Numbered from the stretch's first letter, positions 9,082 to 17,791 are shown. The stretch is 64,000 bases of DNA from DATKFM01 sp963810485 (GCA_963810485.1 CAWENQ010000005.1:186001-250000), one strand, 5' to 3'. The notes: generated from the sequence alone by a model not told the origin. Numbers and translations: made by a program.

Positions 9082-10037
9082 CAGAGACTCAGCGATACGA
9101 AGAGGAGCAAAGTGCCCAGCAGCCCGAGCATCAGCGCTGCGCCCATGAATTCCGGCACGCGGAACACCCGCATCTTGGCGATTGCCGTCTCGAACAGCGC
9201 CAGCAGGAAGCCGCCCGCCGCCAGCTTGGCCAGGTAGGTCACGGCGCCGAGGGCATAAGCGGCGGGACCTGCGGTTGCAGCCGCCAGGCCCCAGGGCGCG
9301 AACACACCGACGATCAACGATATGTAGAGCAGCAGCTTCAGCGACGCCGCGAACTCGATCATCGCCAGATGGCGGCCGGAGTATTCCAGCACCATCGCCT
9401 CATGCACCATCGTGAGTTCCAGGTGCGTCGCCGGATTGTCCACGGGGATGCGTGCATTCTCCGCAATCGCCACCATGGTCAGCGCGATCAGCGCCAATCC
9501 GAGCGACACCCGGAGGCCGACCGCCGGCGAGGCCAGGAAACCGGCGAGCGTGGAAAGCTGGGTCGTGCCCGCCACCAGCGCCAGCGTGAACACCACCATG
9601 ATCATGGCCGGTTCGGCGACCGAGGCGATCATCATCTCGCGGCTGGCGCCGATGCCGCCGAAGCTGGTGCCCACATCCATTCCCGCAAGCGCCAGGAAGA
9701 ACCGTGCGCTGCCCAGCAGTGCCACGATGGCGATCAGGTCGGCGGTCCAGCTGAAGATCAGGCCGGTGGCGAAGGTGGGTACCAGCGCCGCCGCCACCCA
9801 GGTGGCCGCGAAGATCAGATAGGGGATGGCGCGGAACAGCCAGGAGGCGTTCTCGGCCAGCACGGTCTCCTTGCGCAGCAGCCGCAACAGATCGCGGTAG
9901 GGCTGCAGCACCGGCGGGCCACGGCGGCGCAGAAGGCGCGCCTTGACCTTGCGCACGAAACCGGTGAGCAGCGGCGCCAGCAGCAGCACCAGCGCCATCT
10001 GCGCTCCCTGCACGACGAGATCGCCGATGAGCGTCAT
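9081..10037 (-). CDS. hyfC: Hydrogenase-4 component C / formate hydrogenlyase subunit 4 (NuoH-like)
   Basis: 318 residues from the ATG at 10037, which overlaps the hyfB stop as ATGA; a longer upstream open frame lies inside hyfB and is rejected. This is the NuoH/HycD-type subunit that docks the soluble arm on the membrane arm. Typical elements are RRGPPVLQPYRDLLRLLRKE, ARIPVDNPATHLELTMVHEA and the glutamates in FEFALF-like helices. Several membrane helices run through the length. Position and overlap place it second among the structural genes of the operon. Confidence 0.88.
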   Translation of the reverse strand: MTLIGDLVVQGAQMALVLLLAPLLTGFVRKVKARLLRRRGPPVLQPYRDLLRLLRKETVLAENASWLFRAIPYLIFAATWVAAALVPTFATGLIFSWTADLIAIVALLGSARFFLALAGMDVGTSFGGIGASREMMIASVAEPAMIMVVFTLALVAGTTQLSTLAGFLASPAVGLRVSLGLALIALTMVAIAENARIPVDNPATHLELTMVHEAMVLEYSGRHLAMIEFAASLKLLLYISLIVGVFAPWGLAAATAGPAAYALGAVTYLAKLAAGGFLLALFETAIAKMRVFRVPEFMGAALMLGLLGTLLLFVSLSL

Positions 10038-12043
10038 ATGGCGAGTACCAGCAGCAGGATCACGAGCGCCATGAACACCAGGCTCAAATAGCGCCGGATG
10101 GTAAGGAACTGCAGATAGTTCAGACGGTCGGCGGCAAAGTTGATGGCGCCGGCGATGTTCGCATAGAGCCCGTCCCAGATCAGGTCGCGCTGCTCCACGA
10201 GATGGCGCGCCGGGCCGGTATCGCCGGGCGGCGGCATATCCACCTGCTCCCGGGCGCGAAACAGTAGCGTGCCGAACACGCGGCGAATTGGCTGTGAAAA
10301 ACTGTCGCCGGTGTACTGCGTTGCCGGGCTCGGCTCGACGAAGCCGCAATCCCAGGCCGGCCCGCGCCGCACGCGGTTCGACGCGAAGCTGTGGATCGCC
10401 AGCACGGCGATGGAGGCGGACAGGCCGATGAACAGGAACACCAACAGTCCGTTATAGGAGCTGCGTCCCGAGGCGATCGGCACGAGCGAGAGCCAGGGAT
10501 CGCTCGCCTGGGCCGGCAGCCGTTCGCCCAGCAGCGCCAGCGTTGCCGGCGAGATCCAGTCGAGCACGAGCCCGGGCAGCACGCCGGCGATCAGGCAGAG
10601 CGCCGCCAGGATCCCCATGGCCGCCGTCGAGAAGCGGTCCACCTCCCGTGCATTCGTCGCGGCGGCCGTGCGCGGCCGGCCGAGGAACACCACACCGAAG
10701 GCCTTGACGAAACAGGCGGCGGCAAGTGCTGCGGAGAGGGCGAGCACCGCGCCGATTGCCGGCACGACGATCTTCAGGCCCCATTGCGGCAGCGCCGGGC
10801 TTTGCAGGATCGCCTGGAAGATCAGCCACTCCGAAGCGAAGCCGTTGAGCGGCGGCAATGCCGAAATGGCGACGCAGCCCACCAGGAAGAACAGCGCCGT
10901 CGCAGGCATGCGGTGGATCAGCCCGCCCAGGCGCTCGAGATCGCGCTCATGGGTCGCCGTCAGCACCGCGCCGGCGCCGAAGAACAGCAGGCTCTTGAAA
11001 ATCGCGTGATTGAAGGCGTGAAACACCGCCGCCGTCAGCGCCAGCGCCGCCGCCCACGCCATGCCGCTCGCCTGGAACGCCAGCGCCAGCCCAAGACCGC
11101 AGAACACGATGCCGATATTCTCGATCGTGCTGAAGGCGAGCATGCGCTTCAGGTCCCGCTGCATCAGCGCCTGCAGTATGCCCACCGCCGCCGTCGCGCC
11201 GCCGATCAGCAGGACCGCCATGCTCGACCACCAGGGCGGCTCGCTCAGGAGGTCGAAGACGATGCGGATGAAGCCATAGATCGCCACCTTGGTCATGGCG
11301 CCGCTCATCAGCGCGGAGACATGGCTCGGCGCGGCGGGATGCGCCAGCGGCAGCCAGACATGCAACGGGACCAAGCCCGCCTTCGATCCCGCGCCGATCA
11401 GCGCGAAAGTCAGGACCAGCGCGGCCGCCAGCGCGCCATGTTCGGCAACGCGGATCGCCGCAAAGCCATAGGCGCCCGCGGGCCCCGATAGTAAGCCGAA
11501 GGCTAGCAGCAGCATCAGCGTGCCGAAGCTGGCCATCAGGAGATAGATATAGCCCGCCCGGGCATTTTCCGAGTCCCGGTGCTGCGCCATGACCAGCGCC
11601 CAGGAGGCGAGCGACATGAACTCCCAGCAGAGCAGAAACGTGAAGGCGTCGTCGGCCAGGATCACCAGGTTCATGCCCGCCAGGAAGGCGGGAAAGAACG
11701 GCAGCACCCGGTGCGGCGCTTCTTCGTGCCGGCCGTAGCCGAGTCCGTAGAGGCACGCCGCCGCCGCCGCAAGATTAACCATGGCGAGGAAAACGCTTGA
11801 TAGCGCATCGACACGGAAATGGGCCCCCAGCCAGGGCAGGCCGAGGGGCAGGGCCGCGACCGAGTCCGCAGTGCCATCGATGATGACATGGGCGATCGAC
11901 ACACCCAATGCCACCAGCGTCGCCGCAAGCGCCACGGAATAGACCAGCTCATGCGCGGCCCGCGTTCGCGCCAGCGCCACCGCCAGCACGGAGGTGCTCA
12001 ACAGCGCGGCCACGCACAGCAGGAGCAGCGATACCGATGTCAT
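10034..12043 (-). CDS. hyfB: Hydrogenase-4 component B (NuoL-like membrane subunit)
   Basis: 669 residues, a NuoL-family subunit with about 14-16 transmembrane helices. Diagnostic stretches: FTFLLCWEFMSLASWALVMA, GSKAGLVPLHVWLPLAHPAA and LAFSTIENIGIVFCGLGLAL, carrying conserved Glu, Lys and His residues. A C-terminal part beyond the antiporter core (FASNRVRRGPAWDCGFVEPS) is usual for HyfB. The ATG at 12043 overlaps the stop of the XRE regulator by four bases, so regulator and complex are co-transcribed and probably translationally coupled. No HyfA or HyfH ferredoxin-like gene, formate dehydrogenase or hyp maturation gene lies nearby. Confidence 0.9.
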   Translation of the reverse strand: MTSVSLLLLCVAALLSTSVLAVALARTRAAHELVYSVALAATLVALGVSIAHVIIDGTADSVAALPLGLPWLGAHFRVDALSSVFLAMVNLAAAAACLYGLGYGRHEEAPHRVLPFFPAFLAGMNLVILADDAFTFLLCWEFMSLASWALVMAQHRDSENARAGYIYLLMASFGTLMLLLAFGLLSGPAGAYGFAAIRVAEHGALAAALVLTFALIGAGSKAGLVPLHVWLPLAHPAAPSHVSALMSGAMTKVAIYGFIRIVFDLLSEPPWWSSMAVLLIGGATAAVGILQALMQRDLKRMLAFSTIENIGIVFCGLGLALAFQASGMAWAAALALTAAVFHAFNHAIFKSLLFFGAGAVLTATHERDLERLGGLIHRMPATALFFLVGCVAISALPPLNGFASEWLIFQAILQSPALPQWGLKIVVPAIGAVLALSAALAAACFVKAFGVVFLGRPRTAAATNAREVDRFSTAAMGILAALCLIAGVLPGLVLDWISPATLALLGERLPAQASDPWLSLVPIASGRSSYNGLLVFLFIGLSASIAVLAIHSFASNRVRRGPAWDCGFVEPSPATQYTGDSFSQPIRRVFGTLLFRAREQVDMPPPGDTGPARHLVEQRDLIWDGLYANIAGAINFAADRLNYLQFLTIRRYLSLVFMALVILLLVLAI

Positions 12044-12357
12044 GTTCGGCTCTTCATGAGTTCGCGCGGTGGCGACTCGCCGCTGCCCTCGTTCAGTGTC
12101 CGGAAGCCGGCCGGCGTCTTCAGCCGCACGCCGCGCCCGCCGCCGCGGCTGACCCCGCCTTCGCCGATCAACTCGATGCCCGCGTTATCCAGCGCGCCAA
12201 TCAATTTCATCAGGGAATCGACATTGCCGCGGACCACGCCGTCGCTCGACTCCATGCGCTGGATGGTCGGCACGGACAGACCGGACAGCTCCGCCAGCTT
12301 CCGCTGGTCGGCGCCCAACAGGGCGCGGGCGGCGCGCATCTGTGCGGCTGTAATCAT
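12040..12357 (-). CDS. Small XRE-family HTH transcriptional regulator heading the hyf-like operon
   Basis: 105 residues from the ATG at 12357; an in-frame ATG at 12390 is also possible. An XRE/Cro-type helix-turn-helix is seen in AAQMRAARALLGADQRKLAE and LSGLSVPTIQRMESSDG, followed by a glycine- and arginine-rich tail (GVSRGGGRGVRLKTP). It is the first gene of the seven-gene operon and overlaps hyfB by four bases. A perfect inverted repeat sits inside the predicted promoter just upstream, so autoregulation, with the same control over the whole hyf-like operon, is the simplest reading. Confidence 0.82.
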   Translation of the reverse strand: MITAAQMRAARALLGADQRKLAELSGLSVPTIQRMESSDGVVRGNVDSLMKLIGALDNAGIELIGEGGVSRGGGRGVRLKTPAGFRTLNEGSGESPPRELMKSRT

Positions 12358-12400
12358 TCCGGGCTCATCACTCCGCAGCATGGAGAGCAACGTTAAGTGA

Positions 12401-12428
12401 TTTCTACATATCTATAATGATATGTCAA
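12401..12428 (-). promoter_or_regulatory. Predicted sigma70-type promoter for the XRE-hyf operon
   Basis: Read on the minus strand, TTGACA (complement of 12423-12428) is followed after 16 bases by TAGAAA (complement of 12401-12406). The first matches the -35 consensus fully, the second is a moderate -10. The region is clearly AT-rich within GC-rich surroundings. It lies about 45 bases upstream of the regulator's ATG. Confidence 0.5.
12406..12425. promoter_or_regulatory. Perfect inverted repeat, likely operator of the XRE regulator
   Basis: ACATATC (12406-12412), a six-base spacer, and GATATGT (12419-12425) form an exact inverted repeat, which fills the space between the predicted -35 and -10 boxes. 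A repressor dimer bound here would block RNA polymerase. A second small palindrome, CATTAGTAATG (12430-12440), lies just upstream of the -35 box and may be an additional half-site. That the XRE protein binds here is inference. Confidence 0.5.
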
Positions 12429-12440
12429 ACATTAGTAATG

Positions 12441-12857
12441 ATCTATTGCGCAGGGAAAACTATGTCGCAAACTGGCGGACTGGCCAGGCTCGGGGTGTCG
12501 CAGCTTGACCCCTTCGCAGCGCACGGGAGCGCAATGGATCATAGGACAATAATCCAAATGAGGGCGTGACGTTTGTGCAAGAGCTTGGCCGGCGACTCGT
12601 GGCGCCCGGCAGATTCAGAGCTCGCGTTGATCGGACCGCGTGCCGGCGCCCGCATCCCATGTGACAATGCTGTGGCTGACAGAGTGACTAGGGCGCTCCT
12701 GCCTGGATTCAATTCTTAGGCGCGCCGTCGGGCAAATTTCCGCTCCCGGATGCAAAAAAGACCGCGTCCCGAGGGGGATATCGCCGCAAATCATGGTTAA
12801 AAGTGTGTTGATGTGGCTCAAGGCGCGGCTTTCTCCGCCTGAGGCACCCTGTCGGCC
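12441..12857. other. Intergenic stretch without a recognised gene
   Basis: About 420 bases between the divergent hyf promoter and the CopD-like gene. Short open frames on the minus strand (for example 12615-12821) have no ribosome binding site or recognisable protein features. I see no tRNA, terminator or repeat in it. Confidence 0.5.
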
Positions 12858-13334
12858 ATGGATTTATCCCTCATCGCCCGGGTTTTGCATGTGCTCGCCG
12901 TCATACTTTGGATCGGCGGAGTCGGATTCGTGACTCTCGTGCTGCTGCCGGCGCTCCGGCCGCAAGCCGGCCGCGTCGATTGGCTCGATAAATTCATATT
13001 GCTGGAGAATCGCTTCGCCTGGCTGGCGCGATTCGCCTCACTGCTGGCCGGACTCACGGGATTCTACATTCTCTATGACGATGACCTCTGGTACCGGTTC
13101 GCCGAGCCGTCCTTCTGGTGGATGCATGGCATGATCCTGGTCTGGGCGATCTTCAGCTTCATTCTCTTCATCGGCGAGCCGCTGTTCCTGGATGCCTGGC
13201 TGCAGGCAAAGGTGGCGCGCGACCCCGCCGGCGCCCACCGCCTGGTCTACCGGCTGCATCTGCTGCTGCTGATTCTGTCGCTGGCGGTCACCGCGGGCGC
13301 CGTGGCCGGGAACCATGGCGGACACGTCTTCTGA
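12858..13334 (+). CDS. CopD-like integral membrane protein
   Basis: 158 residues with four hydrophobic helices (about 5-32, 55-75, 87-107, 130-152). The start, LHVLAVILWIGGVGFVTLVL, carries the His and Trp of the CopD / copper-resistance-D membrane superfamily, and a second histidine lies in WWMHGMILVW. Such proteins are small heme- or metal-associated or redox membrane proteins of uncertain role. The ribosome binding site is weak. It lies 68 bases before the acyl-CoA dehydrogenase on the same strand, so co-transcription is possible but functional linkage is not evident. Confidence 0.6.
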   Translation: MDLSLIARVLHVLAVILWIGGVGFVTLVLLPALRPQAGRVDWLDKFILLENRFAWLARFASLLAGLTGFYILYDDDLWYRFAEPSFWWMHGMILVWAIFSFILFIGEPLFLDAWLQAKVARDPAGAHRLVYRLHLLLLILSLAVTAGAVAGNHGGHVF

Positions 13335-13402
13335 CCGTTCGGTTGGCGGAACGCCGCCGGGCGGCTATGACTTGATGGTCAATAGTTACCGGGCGAGCCG
13401 CC

Positions 13403-14602
13403 ATGGACTTCACCCTGCCGCCAGACCTGGAAGAGCTTCGCCAGCGCGTCCGCTGCTTCGTCGGGGACGAGGTGCTGCCGCTGGAGCAAGACCGCGACAA
13501 CTACGACGCCCACGAGAATATCCGGCTGGATGTGCTGGACGCCGTCCGCGCCCGGGCGAAGGCGGTCGGCCTCTGGGCGCCGCAATCGCCGAAATCCCGC
13601 GGCGGCATGGGACTGCCTGTCGTGGGCTGGGCGGCGATGTATGAGGAGGCCAACCGCTCCATCTTCGGTCCCGCCTGCTTCAACTGCGCGGCACCCGACG
13701 ACGGCAACATGAACCTGCTGAACAAGATGGCCACCGAGGCGCAGAAGGACCGTTGGCTGCAGCCAATCATCGACGGGAGGGTCCGCTCGGCCTTCGTCAT
13801 GACCGAGCCCCATCCCGGCGGCGGCTCCGACCCCGCGATGATCCGCACGGCGGCGGTGAAGTCCGGCGGCAAATGGACGATTACCGGCCATAAGTGGTTC
13901 ATCACCGGCGCCTCGGCGGCGGATCACTTCATCCTGATCGCTCGCACGTCGGACGACGCCCGCAAGGGCCTCACCGCTTTCCTGTTCCATCGCGACCAGC
14001 CGGGCTGGCGGGTGGAGCGGCGCATTCCCATCATGGGCCCCGAGGAACATGGCGGCCATGGCGAGGTGATCTTCGACGGCTTGGAGATTCCCGACGAGAA
14101 CCGGCTGATGGAGGTGGGCGACGGCCTGAAGGCCACGCAGATCCGCCTCGGCCCGGCCCGGCTGACCCATTGCATGCGCTGGCTCGGCCTTGCCAAGCGC
14201 TGCATGGAGATCGCCCAGGATTACGTGGAGCGCCGCGAGGGCTTCGGCCTGAAGCTCGGGGAGCGCGAATCCGTGCAGTTCAAGCTGGGCGAGGTGGCGT
14301 CGGAGATCCAGATCGGCCGCCTGCTGGTGATGCATGCCGCCTGGAAGCTGGATCAGGGCGACCGGGCGCGGAAGGAAATCTCCATGGCCAAAGTGCAGGT
14401 GGCCGACACCCTGCACAAGGCTGCCGACACCGCGATCCAACTCAACGGCGCCCGCGGCTATTCCAAGGACACGGTGCTGGAATGGATCTACCGCTACGCC
14501 CGCCAGGCCCGCCTGGTGGACGGCGCCAGCGAGGTGCACCGCATGGTGCTGGCGCGGGCTTACGGAGAAGAGGGCAACGATTTCTGGCAGTGGGGCGTGT
14601 AA
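13403..14602 (+). CDS. Acyl-CoA dehydrogenase family protein
   Basis: 399 residues, full length for the family: FAD-dependent alpha,beta-dehydrogenation of an acyl-CoA in the cytoplasm. The family signature FVMTEPHPGGGSDPAMI is followed by the beta-domain WTITGHKWFITGASAADHFI, and the C-terminal helical domain contains ARGYSKDTVLEWIYRYAR. Its setting beside a phosphotransferase-like gene and a DUF6285 gene is the recurrent ACAD10/11-type neighbourhood, where the kinase-like protein is thought to phosphorylate 4-hydroxyacyl-CoA substrates. Substrate chain length cannot be read from sequence. Confidence 0.92.
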   Translation: MDFTLPPDLEELRQRVRCFVGDEVLPLEQDRDNYDAHENIRLDVLDAVRARAKAVGLWAPQSPKSRGGMGLPVVGWAAMYEEANRSIFGPACFNCAAPDDGNMNLLNKMATEAQKDRWLQPIIDGRVRSAFVMTEPHPGGGSDPAMIRTAAVKSGGKWTITGHKWFITGASAADHFILIARTSDDARKGLTAFLFHRDQPGWRVERRIPIMGPEEHGGHGEVIFDGLEIPDENRLMEVGDGLKATQIRLGPARLTHCMRWLGLAKRCMEIAQDYVERREGFGLKLGERESVQFKLGEVASEIQIGRLLVMHAAWKLDQGDRARKEISMAKVQVADTLHKAADTAIQLNGARGYSKDTVLEWIYRYARQARLVDGASEVHRMVLARAYGEEGNDFWQWGV

Positions 14603-14604
14603 CC

Positions 14605-15858
14605 GTGCGGTGCATTCGTCGGCTGCCGCGCTGGCGGGCGGTGCTTTGTGCCTTGGCCGCCTTGGCGATGGCATCTGTCGCGGCTGCCCCCGCGTTGCAG
14701 GCTGCAGGTGCGGCAAATCCGATCCTGCTGCACACGCGCGCTGAAAGTCCACCGGTGTGGTGCGACAACTCCACCATCGTCTACGCCGTAACCTTCTCGA
14801 CGGACGACTCGCACGAATACAGCATTGTTGTGCAGAAAGTCCCCGATGGCGAGCCGGCCGAGCTGTTTCATGACATGGGATGGGCGGTGCCGTATCAATG
14901 CATCAACGGTCACATTCTCTATTGGAAAGGGGAGGCTTCGGAGTGTGGTGATACCGCGAATGCGTTAGGCCGGCAGGCGGCATACGTCGCTGACATGAAC
15001 GGAAATAGGGCGCTGCTTGCTTGCGGTGCCGCGATTGCATTGCTGTCGCCGGATGAGAAAGCGCTCGTTGTCGCCACCGATTTCGCCTGGGTGGGGGAAT
15101 GGCGGCTGATGCCCGAAGGCGTCAGGTTTCTTGCCGGAGCCGGCGAAGCGCCGCTCATCGTCGACTTAAGAAAGCGCGACCTGCGCGATGCTCTCTTGGC
15201 CGATGGCCGCGCCATGCCTACGGACTTCCGCGCCATGCGTTCACCTGTGCTTTCGATGCAAATGGAGTACGCGCTTGGAAATGGCGCGATCCGCTGGCTT
15301 TCGAACGACAAGCTGGCAGTCGCGATGGAGAGTTGGGATGCCCGTGAAATGCAATTGCACATTGTTCAATTGGATCCGCGAACCGGCGCAGTCATCGCGG
15401 CTGATCGTGCGCCTTTTGGAACGGGAGCTCATGCGGTTTTCGACAACTCCCGGCCGGGATGGCTTTATGCCTGGTCTACACGCGACCGCCTGATTGCGGT
15501 CCAGGAATGCCGTCTAATGGATCGCGAAATGTCCTGTGAACCCCTTGCCCTCGATACCCTCCTCAACAAAGCGAAGGCGGGAATGGCAGCCGATTTCGGG
15601 GCGGACGTCGACTTTCTTGACGATAATACGATGTGGTTCATGGCTGATACTGGAAACGCAGAATGCCTGATGAGGCTGCATCTTGATACCGGAGCGCATG
15701 AATGCTTGATCGACAATACCGAGAAACTCATCGTGGGGCATTTTGACGGAAAGCGGCTGGCGATTTCACCTGACCGGAAATGGCTGGCCTTCATTGGCCC
15801 AAAGAATCTTGGATCGGATGGCAGCAGCGACCTCATGCTATTGCCGCTGCCGAATTGA
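14605..15858 (+). CDS. Secreted hypothetical protein, beta-propeller-like
   Basis: 417 residues from the GTG at 14605, two bases after the dehydrogenase stop, with TGGGG about 10 bases upstream. The start is a clear signal peptide: basic VRCIRRLPRWR, then a hydrophobic ALAALAMASVAAAPALQAAGA segment. The mature part has repeated short strands and phrases such as LSPDEKALVVATDFAW and ISPDRKWLAFIGPKN, like WD40/TolB-type propellers. It has several cysteines (CDNS, ECGDT, ACGAA, QECRL, CEPL), which could form disulfides in the periplasm. By eye its GC content is lower than in the flanking genes, and it interrupts the usual dehydrogenase-kinase-DUF6285 order, suggesting later insertion. I do not recognise its function. 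Confidence 0.72.
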   Translation: MRCIRRLPRWRAVLCALAALAMASVAAAPALQAAGAANPILLHTRAESPPVWCDNSTIVYAVTFSTDDSHEYSIVVQKVPDGEPAELFHDMGWAVPYQCINGHILYWKGEASECGDTANALGRQAAYVADMNGNRALLACGAAIALLSPDEKALVVATDFAWVGEWRLMPEGVRFLAGAGEAPLIVDLRKRDLRDALLADGRAMPTDFRAMRSPVLSMQMEYALGNGAIRWLSNDKLAVAMESWDAREMQLHIVQLDPRTGAVIAADRAPFGTGAHAVFDNSRPGWLYAWSTRDRLIAVQECRLMDREMSCEPLALDTLLNKAKAGMAADFGADVDFLDDNTMWFMADTGNAECLMRLHLDTGAHECLIDNTEKLIVGHFDGKRLAISPDRKWLAFIGPKNLGSDGSSDLMLLPLPN

Positions 15859-16889
15859 TGACCCCCGTGCAACGAGATTCGCTCGCCGGTTGGCTCGCGG
15901 CGGAGTTCGGTGTTACGCGCGCGGAGATTCGCGACATCGCGCCGCTCAGTGGCGGCGCCATCCAGGAGAACTGGAAACTGCATTGCGTCATCGCCGGCGG
16001 GCGCGAGGCGGGGGAGCGGCGCTATGTGCTGCGCAAGGATGCGCGCTCCACCATTGCCGCCAGCCGCTCGCGGCTGCAGGAATTCGCGCTGGTGCGTGCG
16101 GCAAAAGGGGGCGGCGTCACTGTGCCGCGGCCGGTGGCGGCCTGTGCCGATGCCGCCATTCTCGGCGCGTCGTTTGCGATCTATGAGTTCGTCGCCGGCG
16201 TCGGCCTCGGGCCGAAAGTGGTGAAAGATACCGCGCTCGGCGGCGACCGCGCGGCGCTGACGGAGCGATTGGCGCGCGAACTGGCGCTGATCCACAAGAT
16301 CGCGTTGCCCCGCGCCGATCTCGCTTTCCTCGGTGCACCGCCAGATGATCCGGCGCTCGCCGCCGTGACGGAACTGCGCGGCTATCTCGATTCGACGCCG
16401 CTGCGCCGTCCCGGGTTGGAATGGGGCCTGCGCTGGGCCGAGGTTCACGCGCCGGCACCGGGCGAAATCCTGCTCACCCATCGCGACTTCCGCACCGGCA
16501 ACTACATGGTCGACGAGCGTGGGCTCACGGCGGTGCTCGATTGGGAGTTCGCCGCCTGGGGCGATCCCATGGCCGATATCGGCTGGTTCTGCGCCCGCTG
16601 CTGGCGCTTCGGCCGCGACGATCTGGAGGCCGGCGGCATCGGCGAGCGCGCACGATTCTATCGCGCCTATGAATCCGCCAGCGGACGCAAAGTGGATGAC
16701 GCGCGCGTCCGCTATTGGGAAGTCGTCGCGCATCTGCGCTGGGCCGCCATCGCGTTGCTGCAGGGCTGGCGCCACGCATCCGGCGCCGAGCCGTCACTGG
16801 CGCTGGCGCTGACTGGCCGGATCGCCGACGAGCTTGAATATGACGTATTGAGAATGACGACGCCGGACAAATGGGTGCGTGCGTCATGA
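15858..16889 (+). CDS. Phosphotransferase family protein (APH / ACAD10-11 kinase-like)
   Basis: 343 residues from the ATG at 15858, which shares one base with the preceding stop (TGATG). The aminoglycoside-phosphotransferase fold is clear: a nucleotide-binding start (PLSGGAIQENWKLHC, YVLRKDARS with the ATP-binding lysine), the catalytic loop LTHRDFRTGNYMVD and the metal-binding VLDWEFAAWGDPMADIGWF. Next to an acyl-CoA dehydrogenase it more probably phosphorylates a hydroxyacyl-CoA intermediate, as proposed for ACAD10/11, than an antibiotic. Its end overlaps the DUF6285 gene by four bases. Confidence 0.88.
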   Translation: MTPVQRDSLAGWLAAEFGVTRAEIRDIAPLSGGAIQENWKLHCVIAGGREAGERRYVLRKDARSTIAASRSRLQEFALVRAAKGGGVTVPRPVAACADAAILGASFAIYEFVAGVGLGPKVVKDTALGGDRAALTERLARELALIHKIALPRADLAFLGAPPDDPALAAVTELRGYLDSTPLRRPGLEWGLRWAEVHAPAPGEILLTHRDFRTGNYMVDERGLTAVLDWEFAAWGDPMADIGWFCARCWRFGRDDLEAGGIGERARFYRAYESASGRKVDDARVRYWEVVAHLRWAAIALLQGWRHASGAEPSLALALTGRIADELEYDVLRMTTPDKWVRAS

Positions 16890-17245
16890 GCGGCGATGCA
16901 CTCACCGGCGCGAGCCTGCTCGCCGCCGCCAACTCCGCGCAAGCCGCGCTCGATGCCGGCACGCCATCGGCCGGCAGCGGCGAGGCCCGCTTCATCGCCG
17001 CCATGATCGCCCGCACTCGCGAGCTGGCGAAACGCGACCAGGCGATGGCGCTGGATATCGCAGCACAGGAAGCGGACATTGTGCTTCGGTTCGGCGATGA
17101 CCGCGATCTCAGCGCTGTTGTCGCGGCCATCCGCAGCGGCAAGCTCGATGCCGAGGAGGGGCTCTATCAAGCGCTCCATCGCCTCGCGATCCTGCGCATG
17201 CAGGCGACAAAGCCGGAGGCGCTGGCGCCGGAGGACCGGCGCTGA
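16886..17245 (+). CDS. DUF6285 domain-containing protein
   Basis: 119 residues from the ATG at 16886, which forms an ATGA overlap with the phosphotransferase stop. Helical, without a signal peptide or membrane segment. The ending LSAVVAAIRSGKLDAEEGLY with the following helix fits DUF6285 proteins, which habitually follow the acyl-CoA dehydrogenase and kinase genes. Role unknown; presumably a small partner of the kinase. Two bases separate it from the end of the convergent VOC gene. Confidence 0.68.
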   Translation: MSGDALTGASLLAAANSAQAALDAGTPSAGSGEARFIAAMIARTRELAKRDQAMALDIAAQEADIVLRFGDDRDLSAVVAAIRSGKLDAEEGLYQALHRLAILRMQATKPEALAPEDRR

Positions 17246-17247
17246 AG

Positions 17248-17670
17248 CTACTGCTGCTGTTGCAGCGGCCTTACGCCCAAATCCTGCGCAAATCTGAGTA
17301 GATATCCATCGGGGTCCTGCACCAGGAATTGCCGGTTGCCGACCTCCTGATCGTCCCGCCGATACCAGCGCTCCTCGATCTCGCGGAACAGTGTCACATC
17401 AGCCGCCTTCACCCGGCGGCAGAGCGCATCCACGTCATCGACGCCGATCTCGAAATTGATGCCGCGCCCATAGGGCCGTTCCAGCTTGCCGGTGAACCAG
17501 TAGTCGCTCTCCCGCTCCAGCATGATCGACGCGCCGTCCAGGTCCATGTAGGCGAAGCCCTCCTCGGGCCGCTCATAGAGAATCTTGAAGCCCAGCACAT
17601 CGCGGTAGAAGGCGATGCTGCGCGCCGTGTCCGAGCAAAGAAGCTCCGGAACCAGTTTAGCCCAATCCAT
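17248..17670 (-). CDS. VOC family protein (glyoxalase / bleomycin-resistance-like)
   Basis: 140 residues from the ATG at 17670, chosen because GGGGGAGG lies just upstream; an upstream in-frame extension to 17793 has no such signal. Two beta-alpha-beta-beta-beta motifs are seen: ELLCSDTARSIAFYRDVLGF with FAYMDLDGASIMLER, and NFEIGVDDVDALCRRVKAAD with QFLVQDPDGYLLRFAQDLG. This resembles bleomycin-binding-type VOC proteins, which sequester small molecules; a metal-dependent enzyme is the alternative. It ends in four glutamines from a CAG run. Confidence 0.8.
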   Translation of the reverse strand: MDWAKLVPELLCSDTARSIAFYRDVLGFKILYERPEEGFAYMDLDGASIMLERESDYWFTGKLERPYGRGINFEIGVDDVDALCRRVKAADVTLFREIEERWYRRDDQEVGNRQFLVQDPDGYLLRFAQDLGVRPLQQQQ

Positions 17671-17791
17671 TGCAATGCCTCCCCCGCTGGCGCGATCTCG
17701 GGCGAAGGTAGGACCCCGGTACCAATTTGCCAACGCGGCGCGATTCTGTTGTAAATTCTGCCGCACAGCCGAGTCCCACCGCCTATCACTC

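Noticed and set aside
5437..12043. Active formate hydrogenlyase or [NiFe] hydrogenase
   Set aside because: The large subunit lacks the nickel-binding cysteines and no formate dehydrogenase or maturation genes are present.
12615..12821. 68-codon minus-strand frame before the CopD-like gene
   Set aside because: No start signal and no similarity to known proteins.
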